Assembly (NCBI GenBank): GCA_018136815.1
Contig: CM030939.1
Span: 1,930,808-1,994,807, forward strand
Length of the DNA: 64,000 nucleotides
Direction of reading: 5' to 3'
From: Isochrysis galbana
Lineage: Eukaryota; Haptophyta; Isochrysidales; Isochrysidaceae
Shown in pieces: positions 1 to 10,800 of this stretch (position 1 is the stretch's first letter; each line of letters opens with the position of its first letter). Position numbers and translations under genes: made by a program. The notes under the pieces were generated by a model, which saw nothing but the letters and a program-made list of their open reading frames with translations, was not told where the DNA came from and searched no databases.

Positions 1-350
1 TAGGTTGCCCTCTGACTATTGACTACTAGTCATACCATGGGAGCTTGACTATGCGTCTGACTATAGTCTTGATTTGAATCATATACAGCTTTGTTGTTAT
101 TGTCGGCCCGCACGCATGACGCATGTCCGCCTGGGCCCTTCTGGCTGCGTCCGTGGAGTTGCCGAAGTGCGGGTGGAGTGATGGTGACTGGGGCGAAATG
201 CGTCATGGAGTCTCGTGGGGAATCGCTTGCCTTTTGCTTTGCAGCAAACGGCGTTGAAACCGTGTGAAGTCTTTCTTCAGTCGTCGCCATCCGCCCGGTG
301 TGCTGGCTATGGGCGTGCGCGGGCGGACGTCGGCAGTCTGACGCCCACGT

Positions 351-423
351 GGTTGCATTCTTCAACAAGGGCAGCGGGCATGGTTGCATTCTTCAACAAG
401 GAATGGTTGCATTCTTCAACAAG
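351..423. repeat. Three tandem copies of a 20-bp unit
   Basis: The unit GGTTGCATTCTTCAACAAGG occurs at 351-370, 382-401 and 404-423 with spacers of 11 and 2 bp. No coding function is evident. Bases 1-350 contain nothing else I can recognise. Confidence 0.8.
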
Positions 424-504
424 GGCGGGATGATCGTTCAAGGTGTGACAACAAAAAGGGAACCACATGGTGGGTGGGACAAAAAGGGAACCTCGAGCTG
501 TTCA

Positions 505-710
505 TGCGCGCGGCCAACGTTGCCTTCGCTTCGTCGGTGAGCAGCAGAAAGGCGCCACACCTTAAATTTCCACAAGAGAAAGAAAAGCAGTGTTCATGTT
601 TATTTCTTTTTGCGCGCGGCCAACATTGCCTTCGCTTCGTCGGTGAGCAGCATCTTGTCTGTTTTGGAAAGGCGCCACACCTTAAATTTCCACAATAGAT
701 AGTAAAGCAG
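505..710. repeat. Tandem duplication of about 90 bp (copies 505-590 and 611-710)
   Basis: Both copies run from a TGCGCGCGGCCAAC start to an AAAGCAG end and differ by a few substitutions. The left copy also lacks an internal stretch of about 14 bp. The right copy contains the 3' end of the small membrane-protein frame at 600-890 (minus), so the left copy is a frameshifted duplicate of that 3' end. Confidence 0.75.
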
Positions 711-890
711 CAGGGTCAATGCGACTCCCACTCCAGCTCCAACTCCGATTCCTTTAACATCCATCGCGAAGTATGCAAGTAAGATTGATGGCACGATAAT
801 GAATAAGGACCAGGCAATAATGGGAACTATTAATTTCTTGAGCTCCTCCACCTCATATTCACCACGCTTATAGTGTATGTATACCAACAT
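600..890 (-). CDS. Small two-helix membrane protein, unrecognised
   Basis: A 96-residue frame starting at an ATG at 890. It has a charged N-terminus, two hydrophobic stretches (about residues 21-43 and 48-67) and a basic lysine-rich C-terminus, suggesting a small integral membrane protein with two helices. I recognise no family. The composition looks like real protein and not low-complexity noise. The 3' end overlaps the right copy of a tandem duplication whose left copy preserves a frameshifted version of the same tail. It could be the last exon of a longer gene, because nothing convincing lies immediately upstream. Confidence 0.45.
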   Translation of the reverse strand: MLVYIHYKRGEYEVEELKKLIVPIIAWSLFIIVPSILLAYFAMDVKGIGVGAGVGVALTLLLYYLLWKFKVWRLSKTDKMLLTDEAKAMLAARKKK

Positions 891-1711
891 GACGTGCCCT
901 TGTTGCTGTCATCACGCTCGGGGAAGCGTGTCCGAGTTAGGGGCCAAGTTGGAAACGGGAGGCACAAACGAAACACAAGACGTCTTCCGCTTGATGGGTC
1001 CCCGTGTTTATGTTTGTCTGCGCGCGGTCAACCCCCGAGTTAGGGGCGAAGTTAGGGGTCAGTAGAAATTATATACCTAAAAAGCCGGGAGGGGCGTGAC
1101 AAAAAAAAGGAACCTCGAGTTGCACCCTCTAACCTGGGCCCATACATAGAGCACAAGGGGAGATGCCGCAAGGCGGGTAGTGAGGGAGTGGGAAGGGAAA
1201 GGGCATGGCTACAGAAGTGAATCCCAGTGCCACGCGCGAGGCGAGAATATTAAAAGTTTTTTTTACTCACTCGCGTATGGGCCGCCCGCCCTTGTGCTCT
1301 CCCGCACTCTCTACGCACCGCACCGCCGAGAGCGGCGCAGGCGCCACGATACGCCACGAAGAAGGGTAGCGTCACAACATATGTATAGCCGTCAGCCAGT
1401 GGAGCAGCAAGAGCAGCACGAGGGAAAGGAAGGCAGCACCTCACAGCCCAAGATGGCATAGTGCTGGCACGCTAGCTGCGCACCTCATCGTGGGATGGCA
1501 AGCATCTCAAGCAGTTCAAGGTGTTCTTAGTGTGCCATGCCAGAGCTATTGCATTTTTTGATATTGGCACGCCAGGCGCCCACCCAAGCGCCAAAATTGG
1601 TGGCGACCTCCTCAAATCCTAATAATTGGTGGCGCCGCAGCTACCGCTACCTGGTGCGGTGGATGCAATCGTCTTGCGATGCAGAGTAGCTGTTGTGCAA
1701 GTTGAGATGTT
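891..1711. other. Intergenic region with a 12-bp inverted repeat and a retroelement-like tail
   Basis: AGAGCACAAGGG at 1148-1159 is mirrored by its inverse complement at 1289-1300, enclosing about 130 bp. Inside, near 1240-1265, GAGAATATTAAAAG followed by a T-run resembles the 3' tail of the short retroelement at 3730-4496. No gene is supported here. Confidence 0.4.
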
Positions 1712-3463
1712 CTATCCACGGTAGTAAAAGAAGGCGTCCCCGCCCGTACATGTGGCGTATTTGTAGATGCACTCCCGAACCGAGCGGTCTCTCTTGGATA
1801 TGATTTCCTTTGTGCACTCTTCCGTGAAGTCACAGCACATTCCGTACCCATCAACGGAAATGAAGGGAGGAAGCTGAGAAGTTCTCGAGGAGGCCACCAT
1901 CTTATCGTACACGATGCGAGTTACGTGCGAACCCATGTTGCCGACCACCATGTCTGCCCGCGAGAGGAGCTCAATCGCTGCCGCGAGAGAAAAAGGCACG
2001 TGCTCGTCGGTATCTCGCCGAAATTCCATCCACCCACGTTTCACAAATTGCTGACGCGGAAAGTCGAGGAAAACGAAATTCAGCTCCTTTTCTGCTCGCA
2101 TCTCGCGCACCACGGCGCCATCGGCGTTGTCGGTAGCTAGGAACACCGTTCGCACGCCATACTCCTGCTGCAGCTTGCGCAGCTCGGCACGATAAACGCG
2201 CCACGAATAACACCACCGATACGAGACGCGGTCGAGCCGACCCTTCTTCGCGTCAAAGGCGAACATGGCATTCCATGGCCCCGGCTCATCACGACGCCGA
2301 TCGCAGGAATCGCCGTGGCGCACGTGCGCCGCCGCGATGGGCGTAGACAGCTCGGCCGCTGTGCCTCCACAATAGGGGCCCGGCTGATGGCAAATCACCG
2401 TCAGGTGCTCATCCATGTAGGCAAGCAGCTGCGGCGTCGGCGTTGTGAATACGTTGGAAGTTGCAGACGCTATAACATATTGCGCGTGTGAGCGGGGATC
2501 GAGCTGACCATCCCTAGTCGCATTGTAGATCCTTGCAGCAGCGGTGGCGAGCGGTGAACCTGGCGGGGGTGTTGCGGAAGCACCGGGCCTCTGCTGCTGC
2601 GGGAAGCGCTGCCAAAGGCAGTGCCATGCGGTCCGGCTGCCAGCACACCGCTTACTGGCGCTTAGCGGCCGCGCAACGACGTTGTCGCCACCATAATCCA
2701 ACACGTTCCACCTGAAGCCAGGATTGGCGATTCGCACATAGTGCTCGCCCGGGAGCTTGGGTGCACGCAGCTTCGGCTTGTTGGCCAACGTAAGGTGATA
2801 AAAGTTTACCATCGCGAGCTGGTGGAGCATCTTGCCGATCGTCCGTGGTGGAGATGCTGCGATGCGAAATGGCTGCGCATCCCACTCGACTTCCCAGTGA
2901 GCCTGCGTCATGTGCGCTTGCAGCGCGTTGAAGAAGCCGCGTTGGCAGTCAGTGACCGCCTTGCGAGTCGCCCGCCATTCACGCAGCCATTTCGCGCTAG
3001 AAGGAAGGAATTGGTCCTGAAGGTCCCAGCGTAATTTGCAATCGTACCCCGTGTACCCGCCTGGACATGTATCCCGGAAAAGGCCGAGGATGGGTACATC
3101 CTCTTCGGTGCACACCGCCAAAGCTGTACGCTCAGCAGACTCGATGCTAGCAGCTAAGGCGGCAGCCGCCGCCGCAGGCTCATCAGAGGGAACATCGGGG
3201 TTGAGACTGGGGGTGCTAGATGGCTCTTGTACCGCCTTGAGCCGTTCGAGTTCCGCCAGCTGGAGCTTGGCCTCGGCCTGCTGCCTGGTGAGAACGACCT
3301 TGAGTTGCGCAAGCTCAGCAGTCAGGCTGGCCAGCGCGGCTTCCGACACGCCATTCTGCGCGCTGACCACCGGCTGTTGCTGCTCGACTGGCTGCTGCAG
3401 CGTCGCAAGCAGCAGCAGCAGGATGGCGGTGCTCAGCGCAAGCGCAGTCGCCAGGTGGTTCAT
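1712..3463 (-). CDS. GT23-like (FUT8-type) fucosyltransferase, type II membrane protein
   Basis: 583 residues from the ATG at 3463. The frame stays open upstream to 3616, but only through GA-rich leader-like DNA, so the internal ATG followed directly by a hydrophobic signal anchor (about residues 4-24) was chosen. A coiled-coil stem follows (about residues 40-75) and then a cysteine-rich catalytic region. The C-terminal half carries the order of motifs seen in alpha-1,6-fucosyltransferases: HVRHGDSC at about 380, a VFLATDN strand, then a segment ending in ADMVVGNMGSHVTRIVYDKM, equivalent to the family's ADxLVxTxSSQVxRxxYE block. The expected role is transfer of fucose from GDP-fucose to glycans in the Golgi lumen. 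The exact acceptor cannot be told. The second basic residue of the usual HVRRTD motif is His here, so donor or acceptor use may differ. Confidence 0.75.
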   Translation of the reverse strand: MNHLATALALSTAILLLLLATLQQPVEQQQPVVSAQNGVSEAALASLTAELAQLKVVLTRQQAEAKLQLAELERLKAVQEPSSTPSLNPDVPSDEPAAAAAALAASIESAERTALAVCTEEDVPILGLFRDTCPGGYTGYDCKLRWDLQDQFLPSSAKWLREWRATRKAVTDCQRGFFNALQAHMTQAHWEVEWDAQPFRIAASPPRTIGKMLHQLAMVNFYHLTLANKPKLRAPKLPGEHYVRIANPGFRWNVLDYGGDNVVARPLSASKRCAGSRTAWHCLWQRFPQQQRPGASATPPPGSPLATAAARIYNATRDGQLDPRSHAQYVIASATSNVFTTPTPQLLAYMDEHLTVICHQPGPYCGGTAAELSTPIAAAHVRHGDSCDRRRDEPGPWNAMFAFDAKKGRLDRVSYRWCYSWRVYRAELRKLQQEYGVRTVFLATDNADGAVVREMRAEKELNFVFLDFPRQQFVKRGWMEFRRDTDEHVPFSLAAAIELLSRADMVVGNMGSHVTRIVYDKMVASSRTSQLPPFISVDGYGMCCDFTEECTKEIISKRDRSVRECIYKYATCTGGDAFFYYRG

Positions 3464-3713
3464 GCGACTGCAAGTGAGTGATCTTAATGGCCGTTGAGAC
3501 CCACAGAGCGAACGCGCGAACGGGGAGGAAGAGAGGGGGGGGGTGGAGGGCGGGAGAGAGGGAGGGAGGGAAAGAGAGGGAGAGGAAGAGAGAGAGAAGG
3601 AGAGAAGCCTCGGCACAGCAGCAGGGCGGGAGCGCCGCTCGCCGGTCTTCTTCCCCTCCCTCTCTCCTTCCCGTCTGAATGAGTTTTCTAGTAGACTGTC
3701 CTCTCCTAGTCCT
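3464..3713. promoter_or_regulatory. GA/CT-rich leader and promoter region of the GT23-like gene
   Basis: On the minus strand the 150 bases before the chosen start are a nearly pure CT tract (GGGAGAG-type repeats on the plus strand). This is typical of pyrimidine-rich 5' leaders in this window, also seen before the genes at 20441 and 59891. No TATA box is evident. Confidence 0.4.
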
Positions 3714-3729
3714 TAACCGTGATCAGGGA

Positions 3730-4496
3730 CAACTAAGTTTATACTTGGTTGACCCATGGGGGGGCACGAGCCCCCCCCTCTCTCCACTCCTCCCCTGCCA
3801 TGGGGGAGGAACCACCCATCCTCCTGGCATGCCTGATGGCTTGCCAGGAGGCCACTGCCCTACTGATCCACTCCCTTCCCCACAGGCTCGCCCCATTCGC
3901 CCACATCCTGGCCCCTCGTGGCCAGCCCATTGCTCCAACCCCCCCTCCCCCCCTGGTCGACAGGCAGACAGGTGCAGACTGGGGGCCCCAGAGGCTCGGG
4001 AGCGCCAGCGAGGGAGAGGCAGGGGAGGCCAGGGCCCAGCCCCAGCCTCCTCTGCCCCCTGAGCTGGCCTCCAGGAGCCTCCAGGGACCAGGGACCGCCA
4101 GAGGGCAGCTGGAGGCCTGCCGCAGGCGCGCCATCGCGCGTGCCGCAGGAGAGGGGAGAGAGAGCGCGGAAAAGGGGGTGGGCGCGAGCGAGAGCTCCGC
4201 CCACCGGAAAATCGGTAAGTCTCGCGCCTGTTTACAGGATAAGACGAGACAGAGTGGGCCGCCCACTCGGAGACACAGGAGGAAGGGGGGGAAAGATCAC
4301 CGGGGGGTGGCGCGGGCCACCGGACCATATCTAAGCCCTCCACCCCAATCCCCCTAGTAGTGTACGGGGGGAGCCGCCTGATGGCGGGGGGAGAAGGGCC
4401 GGGGAATGGGGGTGTAGAGAGTATGCTACGTGCTACTTGTAGTGGGTAGTGGTTCCATTCGCCGCGAGTGCGGTAAGAATATTAAAAGGTTTTTTT
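3730..4496 (+). mobile_element. Short non-LTR-like retroelement, copy 1 (full length)
   Basis: 767 bp flanked by the target-site duplication TAACCGTGATCAGGGA (3714-3729 and 4497-4512). It begins AACTAAGTTTATACTTGG, itself a near-palindrome, then a G7/C7 hairpin. It ends GGTAAGAATATTAAAAGG followed by a T8 run that could terminate Pol III transcription. A central hairpin has outer stem GTCTCG/CGAGAC (4219-4224 with 4245-4250) and inner stem CCTGT/ACAGG. The long, variable-length TSDs and the 5'-truncated relatives point to target-primed reverse transcription. Several long open frames in it are GC-rich artefacts and no conserved protein is seen, so it is probably non-autonomous. Confidence 0.8.
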
Positions 4497-4847
4497 TAAC
4501 CGTGATCAGGGATGACCTAACAAATGAGTCGGGGGTTTTTGAGAGTGTTTCACTCGAGTTTCACTCCAAGTTTGACGTCAAACGGCGAGGTGAAACATTG
4601 GTGAAAGCAGGTTTGTTTGTCTACGCCCACTGGGCTCGTAGGAGAACTCTGGCGGGTTCTCCTACTGGTTTTTCAAAAGTTTTTCTTTCTCCCTCACGAG
4701 CGATGGCGGTGCGCTTGTGGCCCGTGGGCGCCAAGGGATGTGGGTCAGGCCAAGCACAGGCCGCGGGTGTGCCGCGCGAGTCCGTTCGCCTGCACCTGCA
4801 CCAACCTGAGCCACTCCATCACTCTCGCCCACACCCCACGAACGCAG

Positions 4848-5150
4848 GCCGAGATGCGGACGACGCGAGCAAGAGCAGTGGCGCATGGACTAGACAGAGC
4901 CGCGCAAGAGCGCGCTCCTCAAGCACAGGTGATCGACTGCGGCCCAAAGGCCTTCAAGACCTTCAAGGAAGGGAACTCCAAGGACGGGGACAAGCACACG
5001 CAGGCGCACGCTTGGACGAACAAGACGGACGGCATCCTCATCCTCACTTTCTTTGCTGGACGAGAACTTCAGGCTTCATTCAGGGAGTTCGGAGACGTAT
5101 TCCCCAGCCCGAACACGTCGGTGTTGAGTTCTCTGAAAAGTTGGCTGAAG
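4848..5150 (+). CDS. Candidate internal exon of an unrecognised gene
   Basis: A phase-0 segment of 101 codons bounded by a good 3' splice site (CGAACGCAG, ending 4847) and a good 5' splice site (AAG|GTACGA at 5151). Its translation is balanced in composition in the second half (about residues 40-100, rich in F, W, L, N and T), unlike the surrounding low-complexity frames. I do not recognise the family. No partner exons could be assigned with confidence. Upstream ATGs near 4701 and the stretch 4681-4790 could hold a leader exon. From 5151 to 5570 I see only simple-sequence runs, including long G tracts near 5525-5560. Confidence 0.35.
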
Positions 5151-5570
5151 GTACGAGCGCGCCCGCGCGGGAAGGCGTTCCTGCGTCCGGACATCGGCAA
5201 GCGGGCGAAGGGGGGTGAGAGGCACGCACACGCCCGACGCCCGATGACCCTTCTCTCACTCACTCTCACCGAGCATAAATAACCCTCTGCCCGTCCGTGC
5301 ACCCGGAAGAGCCCAGGCAGGCGTGCGACGTCGACCAAACCAAAAAGTTTTGTGTGTCGACACCAACGACTTCCGACCACACACTCGCATTGAACTCGCA
5401 CCGAGCGCCCAACGACTGCGACTAGGAGGAGGACTAGGAATCGAACACACCGTCAAGTATGAGAACAACACCGTAACACGGTACACAAAGGAAGGACCAA
5501 GGATAACACCCGACCAAGGATAACATGGGGGGGGGGAGGGGGGGGGGGCCAGGGGGGGCCAGGGACCAGG

Positions 5571-6174
5571 GTGCTGTGCAATTAGAAATTGGACGCTCTT
5601 CATGGGGGTATTTGTCGAAAAGACCCCGAACCTGAGGTCTCAGCAACTTAGTTAGCGGCACTTCTAAAGCTCTAAAATTCATGGGGGGGGGTGTGTCGTA
5701 TTCCATACGATGACAGACTTTTACTTCTAACCTGTGGGTTATTTTTAAGCCTCAAGGTCTCGTCGATTGGTATACCGCCTCTTCTCTTATTTTCTCTCGA
5801 TGTCATCAAATGTTCCGTGACTGTCTTTTGTCTTCTCTCCGTGTCTCGGTCATAGCTCCCCCGCGAGGTCTGTCCTCGTTGTGCCGACCCCTCCGTCGCA
5901 TGTCTGCGCGTTGCTGAATTGCCCTGGTGCCGACGCTTGGCCGTCCGTCCAGGTGTGGTTAGTTTTCGCCCCGTTTGGTTTAGTGTGTGTGGTTCTGTGT
6001 CCTTAGCTTTTTGGGACCTAGCGTTGTAGCCTCCCGTGTCTACCTCGGACCTAAGAAGCTCTCATTCTCATTCTCTCTCTGCCACTAGCTCGCTAGCTAG
6101 CCTCGTCCCTACTCTCCGACGCCACGCGTCACAATCCTTCGGCCTTCAGTCCACCTCGTCGCTCGTAGCGCTCG
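5571..6174 (+). other. Leader-like region upstream of a gag-like frame
   Basis: No gene is supported. At 5768 there is TTGGTATACCGCC, which resembles a primer-binding site complementary to a tRNA ending in TACCA. It sits upstream of the gag-like frame at 6175, so this may be the end of an LTR and the leader of an old LTR element. No matching second LTR was found in the window. Confidence 0.25.
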
Positions 6175-6768
6175 ATGGCAGACACTGTCAGACCCGACTC
6201 CTACTATGACCTTTCAGACATCTTCCCGCAAGCAACAATCGATGAACCTTCTACGGCCGCGTCAGCTGCCGGCTCGGTCTAACGGCCCTCTGCCTACGAG
6301 CCTGTAGTCATCGCGTGTTCGACAAGCACAAATTCCGCCTTGGCGCCTACGGCCGCGCCCCCTCACAATCCCGCTCCCCCTCTGTCCATGGGAGCAGCGG
6401 GAACTTCCTTTTGCCCACAAGGGGTCCACTTCGTCGGATCCGGCGGCTCCTCCGAGCCTCCGCAAGACCCCTCGAACACAGCGGTGCCATCCACCGCTCC
6501 GTCAGGCGAGCCGCCGCTCGTAGATCCATTTCGCGAGCGAGCCGAGTTCTCCTTCCTCGGGACCTCGGGCTATCCGAAGCTCGACCCCCATGCCCACCCG
6601 CTCGAAGACAGCGCGTGGGAACACGCGAGCGAGGCCCCCTCAGCCGCTGACCTCTTGGCCGGTCGCCTCGCCTACATGCAGTCCGCGATCGAAGCTCAAC
6701 AACTTCGAGACGCGAAGCGCGACCGAGAGCACACTGCTCTCCTCGAGATGATAGCGGGTCTTAACGCC
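6175..6768 (+). pseudogene. Decayed gag-like frame, interrupted by a nonsense codon and a retroelement
   Basis: An ATG at 6175 opens a frame broken by TAA at 6280-6282. The same frame then continues open for about 160 codons. The N-terminal part is Ser/Thr/Ala/Pro-rich and the last part is helical and charged, a composition common in retroelement Gag N-termini. The frame ends where a 5'-truncated short retroelement begins (about 6769). The Gag identity is inferred from composition and from the possible primer-binding site upstream, not from a diagnostic motif. Confidence 0.4.
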
Positions 6769-7365
6769 CCTGACAGGCTCGCCCCATTCGCCCGCCCTGG
6801 CCCCTCGTGGCCAGCCCATCGCTCCACCCCCCCCTCCCCCGACAGGTGCAGAGTGGGGGCCCCTGAGGCCCAGGAGCGCCAGCGAGGGAGAGGCAGGGGA
6901 GGCCAGGGCCAGGGCCCAGTGCTCCCTGAGCTGGCCTCCAGGAGCCTCCAGGGGTCGCCAGGGGCAGCTGCAGGCCTGTCGCAGGCGCGCCATCGCGCGT
7001 GCCTGCAGGAGAGGGGAGAGAGAGCGCGGAGAAGGGGGTGGGCGGAGCGAGAGCTCCGCTCACCGGAAAATAGGTAAGTCCCGCACCTGTTTACAGGATA
7101 AGTCGGGTCTGAGGCCGCCACCAGCCCGGTAGCCGGTAGGCAAAGGAGGAAGGGGGGAACGGATCACCGGGGGGGGGGGCGCGGCCCACCGGACCATATC
7201 TAAGCCCTTCACCCCTATCCCCCTAGTAGTGCACGGGGGGAGCCGCCTGATGGCGGGGGGGGAAGGGCTGGGGGAGTGGGGTTGTAGAAAGTATACTACG
7301 TGTAGGTGGTGGTTCCATTCGCCGCGAGTGCGGTAAGAATATTATGAAGTTTTAAGTTTTAAGCT
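6769..7365 (+). mobile_element. Short retroelement, copy 4 (5'-truncated)
   Basis: From CTGACAGGCTCGCCCC onward this follows copies 1 and 2 to the tail GCGGTAAGAATATTATGAAG. The first roughly 160 bases of the full-length element are missing, the usual result of incomplete reverse transcription. The central hairpin is present but has one mismatch in the outer stem (GTCCCG against CGGGTC). No clear target-site duplication could be found. It disrupts the gag-like frame upstream. Confidence 0.7.
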
Positions 7366-7889
7366 CAGATCCGTCAAGCATTGGCCAGCGGCTCAGTGCA
7401 GGGGCCCATATTCCCAGTTGTTATTCAGGGCGCTCGTGAGTAAGGGCTTCGACTTGGACTTGGTTTTGATCTTGTATTTTAGTTTGTACATTGGATTGTA
7501 GCCTACAACTGTGCAAAGAAAATACAACTTCACTCGATGGTCAATTTTCGAAGGAACGCGACCTAAGACCAATAACCAATGAGCAATGAGAATAACCCAG
7601 AAAACAAGTAGGCTTGGGGCTAGGTTGGGGCAAAATGCAATTTATTTGGCATGCTGACGGTGGGGGCATCAAGCATCAAGCTTGTTGGCATGCATGACAC
7701 CAAAGCACGTGGACACGACCACAACGTATCGTATCTGTCAGCTGCATCAGATCAGCATGACCAAGTATGACTGGCCTGTGTGGGGCAACACAAGCCGACC
7801 CAAGAACCCGCCACCGATACGCTACGTGGTGGACGAAAGCAGCAGAGGCGGGCGGGGGTCATTGGCGTAAAGACACGTGTACGTTATCG
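7366..7889. other. Intergenic, nothing recognised
   Basis: Downstream flank of the trehalose gene. No conserved frame, RNA gene or repeat relationship was seen. Some 3' UTR of the minus-strand gene must lie here. Confidence 0.4.
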
Positions 7890-10800
7890 TCAAGTGTGCA
7901 GAAACATGGAGAGGAAGTCTGCCACTTGTGCTGGATCACGCAACCAAAACTCGGCGGCGGTCTCCCTCCTGAGCGGAGCCTCGGCACGCACGATAATGGG
8001 GATGCCACGGTCGCCACGGAGCTCCGCAAAAGCGTCCTCGTCGGAGACATCATCGCCGATGTAAATAGGAAGGGCCGTTTCATTGCGTGCGTGCGCGCCG
8101 CTCGGGAGTCCAAGCATCTGGCACATGCACTTGATGAGCCAGCTCATTGCCTTGCCCTTGTGCCAGTGGATTTGCGGTCGCACCTCGATCACGTGGATGC
8201 CGGCGTGGCGGCTAAGGAGGGGCTGCTCTTCGAGGAGTGCGTCGACCACCGCGTTGACGCGGGGCAAGTCCGCCGCCGACACGTTGCGGGTGTGCACGCT
8301 CGCGACAAATTTGTTGTCCTCGAGCTGTACGCCTTCAATCGGCTCTAGCCGGCCGCGCAGCACGTCGAGCGCACGGGCAATCTCTGGAAGCAATTGCGCC
8401 GCCACGGTGTAGTTGATTTGCGAGCCGTTTGGCCCACGAATCTCAAAACCGTGGGAGCCGGCAAAGTAGAGGCCGGGCACATCAATCCACGCTTGGAGCT
8501 TCTCGATCGCTCGGCCCGAGACGATGGCGGTTGGGTGGCGATCCGAGAGCAGCTGTAGTAGTCGGTCGACACCGGGGGGCAGGCGGGCCGAATCCGGGTC
8601 GTCAACGATCGGTGTGAGAGTCCCGTCGAAATCGAGGCAGAAGGCCGGCGTGAGGCACTTGGCGAGCCTGGCCTGTATGCGAATGAGCTGTGCACGATCC
8701 ATCGCATTGGGCAACCTGCTCTCGCCCAGCGCGCTCGTTGCGGCTCCATGCTCGAAGCTTGGGTCAGTCGATCCAGATATGGAGGCGAGGTCCGTCAGCA
8801 AGTTGCTCACCTGCGTCTGATTGGAGAGGAAGTAGCGCGCTTGCGTGGAGCGATTGCCGAGAGTCACCGTGAAGGCGCAGCCTTGACCCACGGCGAGAAT
8901 TTGGCTGCCATGCCCTTGGTCAACATTGCCCTCGAGACCGAGGACGGGGGCATCTGTGTCTGACCCGGTAGCACCGACACCAGCCGCGCCAGGGTGGTCG
9001 ATGAACGTGGGGACGGACGGCGCGCGCGCATCCCCCATGGCCGTGTCGCCCTCTGCTGCCGGCCTGCCGGGCCCCACGTCCATCTCGGAGTCGCCCTCGA
9101 CGTCATCCCCGTCCCTTGTGCCGGTCGCTGTCTCCTCGTCCGCCAAGTCGGCACGCGGCTGCACCTCGCTCTCATGTAGCTTTACAAAGATGTCCTCGTC
9201 ACGTGCGCTGAAATTGCCGACGCACAACACGAAGTCGAAGAGGTTCCCTGCGCCGACATTGCTCTCCTCCTCCTCGTCATCCTCGTCCAGCCGATACTCG
9301 CCGCCCAGCAATGCCTCCTCGCTCGTCAACTGATGCATCAGGCCGAGACCGGAGGAGGATCCATGTGGGCGGACCTCAACTGCGTCGGCGTCCCACAGCG
9401 TCTCGACCGGTGCGTTGCTCAGTGATTTCTCGAGGCTCTCCACTAGGTTGCTAGCATGTTGCGCCCCGAGTGCTGGATTGGCGGAGTGCCCGTAGCTCCA
9501 GCGAATCGTGCGATCCCGCCGCTCGACGCGCGACTACAGGGGTTGGCGCAGATCGGGCAGCGTGAGAGAGTTCTGAAGCGCAGGCCATGCCCGGCAGCAA
9601 GAAATTTGCCAAGGCACGACAATTCTATCAGATGCCTCTCCTCAAATCGACAAGCCCCTCCGGTGCGAGAGGGAGAATTTCCGATGCACTGCTAGCACGG
9701 GCACTGCTAGCGCTGGCAATGGCGCAACGCAGGATGAGCGCACCTGCGGCGTCCGCTCCTCAAAGTATCTCATCATCTCATCGACTTGCTCGATCCATCC
9801 GCCCTCTTGCGCCGCTTGTGAGGTCAACTCCCACGTCCCGGAGCCCCGGCGTGCGTATACACCATTCTCCGAGAGCAGCCACAGCCGCTCCATGGCCTCG
9901 GCGGTCATTTTCGACGAAGTCTCGCCTCCCTTGGCAACCGTATCACCCTCCGCCCCACCAGGTGTCGACGCACCCCTAACGTCGAGCACAAGCTGCTGCA
10001 TCTGGCTACGAGGTCGGCTCGACACGAGCAAGATGGTGTTGATCGGGTCTCTGAGGAGTGTACGCAGCGCGGCGGCAAGCGACTCTAAAAGATGCTCGCT
10101 ACAAGGCTCGCTTTCTGACGACACGGGCAGCAACGTGCCGCCGACGCCGAGGACGATCAGCCTCCGACTCGCACTCTCATAGGCGTCGACCACATGCCGC
10201 ATGAGCAACGGCTTCGCCGGGGTGGAGATGGCGCTCGGCGGCTGCGAGCCGCGCTCCAACTGCGACACGAACGCCTGGGCCCAGGCCTGTGACGTAAATT
10301 TGCTGACGTACTGCGTCAGGCCGGTGGAGAGGGGGGAGGGGTCAGCACATAGTGTGCATGGGTCGAGTCCCGTTGCGCCATAAGGTGCACCAGCACCGAC
10401 GTGATTCCGCCGCACACCTGGTCAGCATAAGCATGGAGCACGCTGCGTTGCTCGACTGACATGGAAAGCGCCTGGTGGTATCCCCGTGCAAGCTCACGTG
10501 TGTCATATGGGTTAACGCGCACACAGCCTGCGCCGAGCGCCTGCGCCGCGCCCGCGAACTCGGAGAGCACAAGAACTCCCTTTTGGGCCTATGGGAGCCA
10601 CACAAGAGCGCCATCAAGGGATGGACGAAGATCACCAATGATGGATGCATAAGCAGACTATGATGGGCGTCATGCCGAAGAGTGCGAAAGTACAGCGCGA
10701 AAGGTGCGGTGCGCGCTCGCTGCTGCCAGTGACATGCGAAGGCAGCCAGCTTCTGAAGCACTTCACCTGTTGGCATGCCACATACTCGTACGCGACCAAA

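Noticed and set aside
4216..4238. GTAAGT ... TTTACAG as a spliceosomal intron in the retroelement
   Set aside because: The interval is only 23 bp, too short for known spliceosomal introns, and it coincides with the conserved hairpin.
3723..4357. Long overlapping open frames inside the short retroelement copies (also 15544-16356 and 16852-17566)
   Set aside because: Open in several frames on both strands because of GC-rich composition. No conserved motif, and they do not keep a single best frame among copies.
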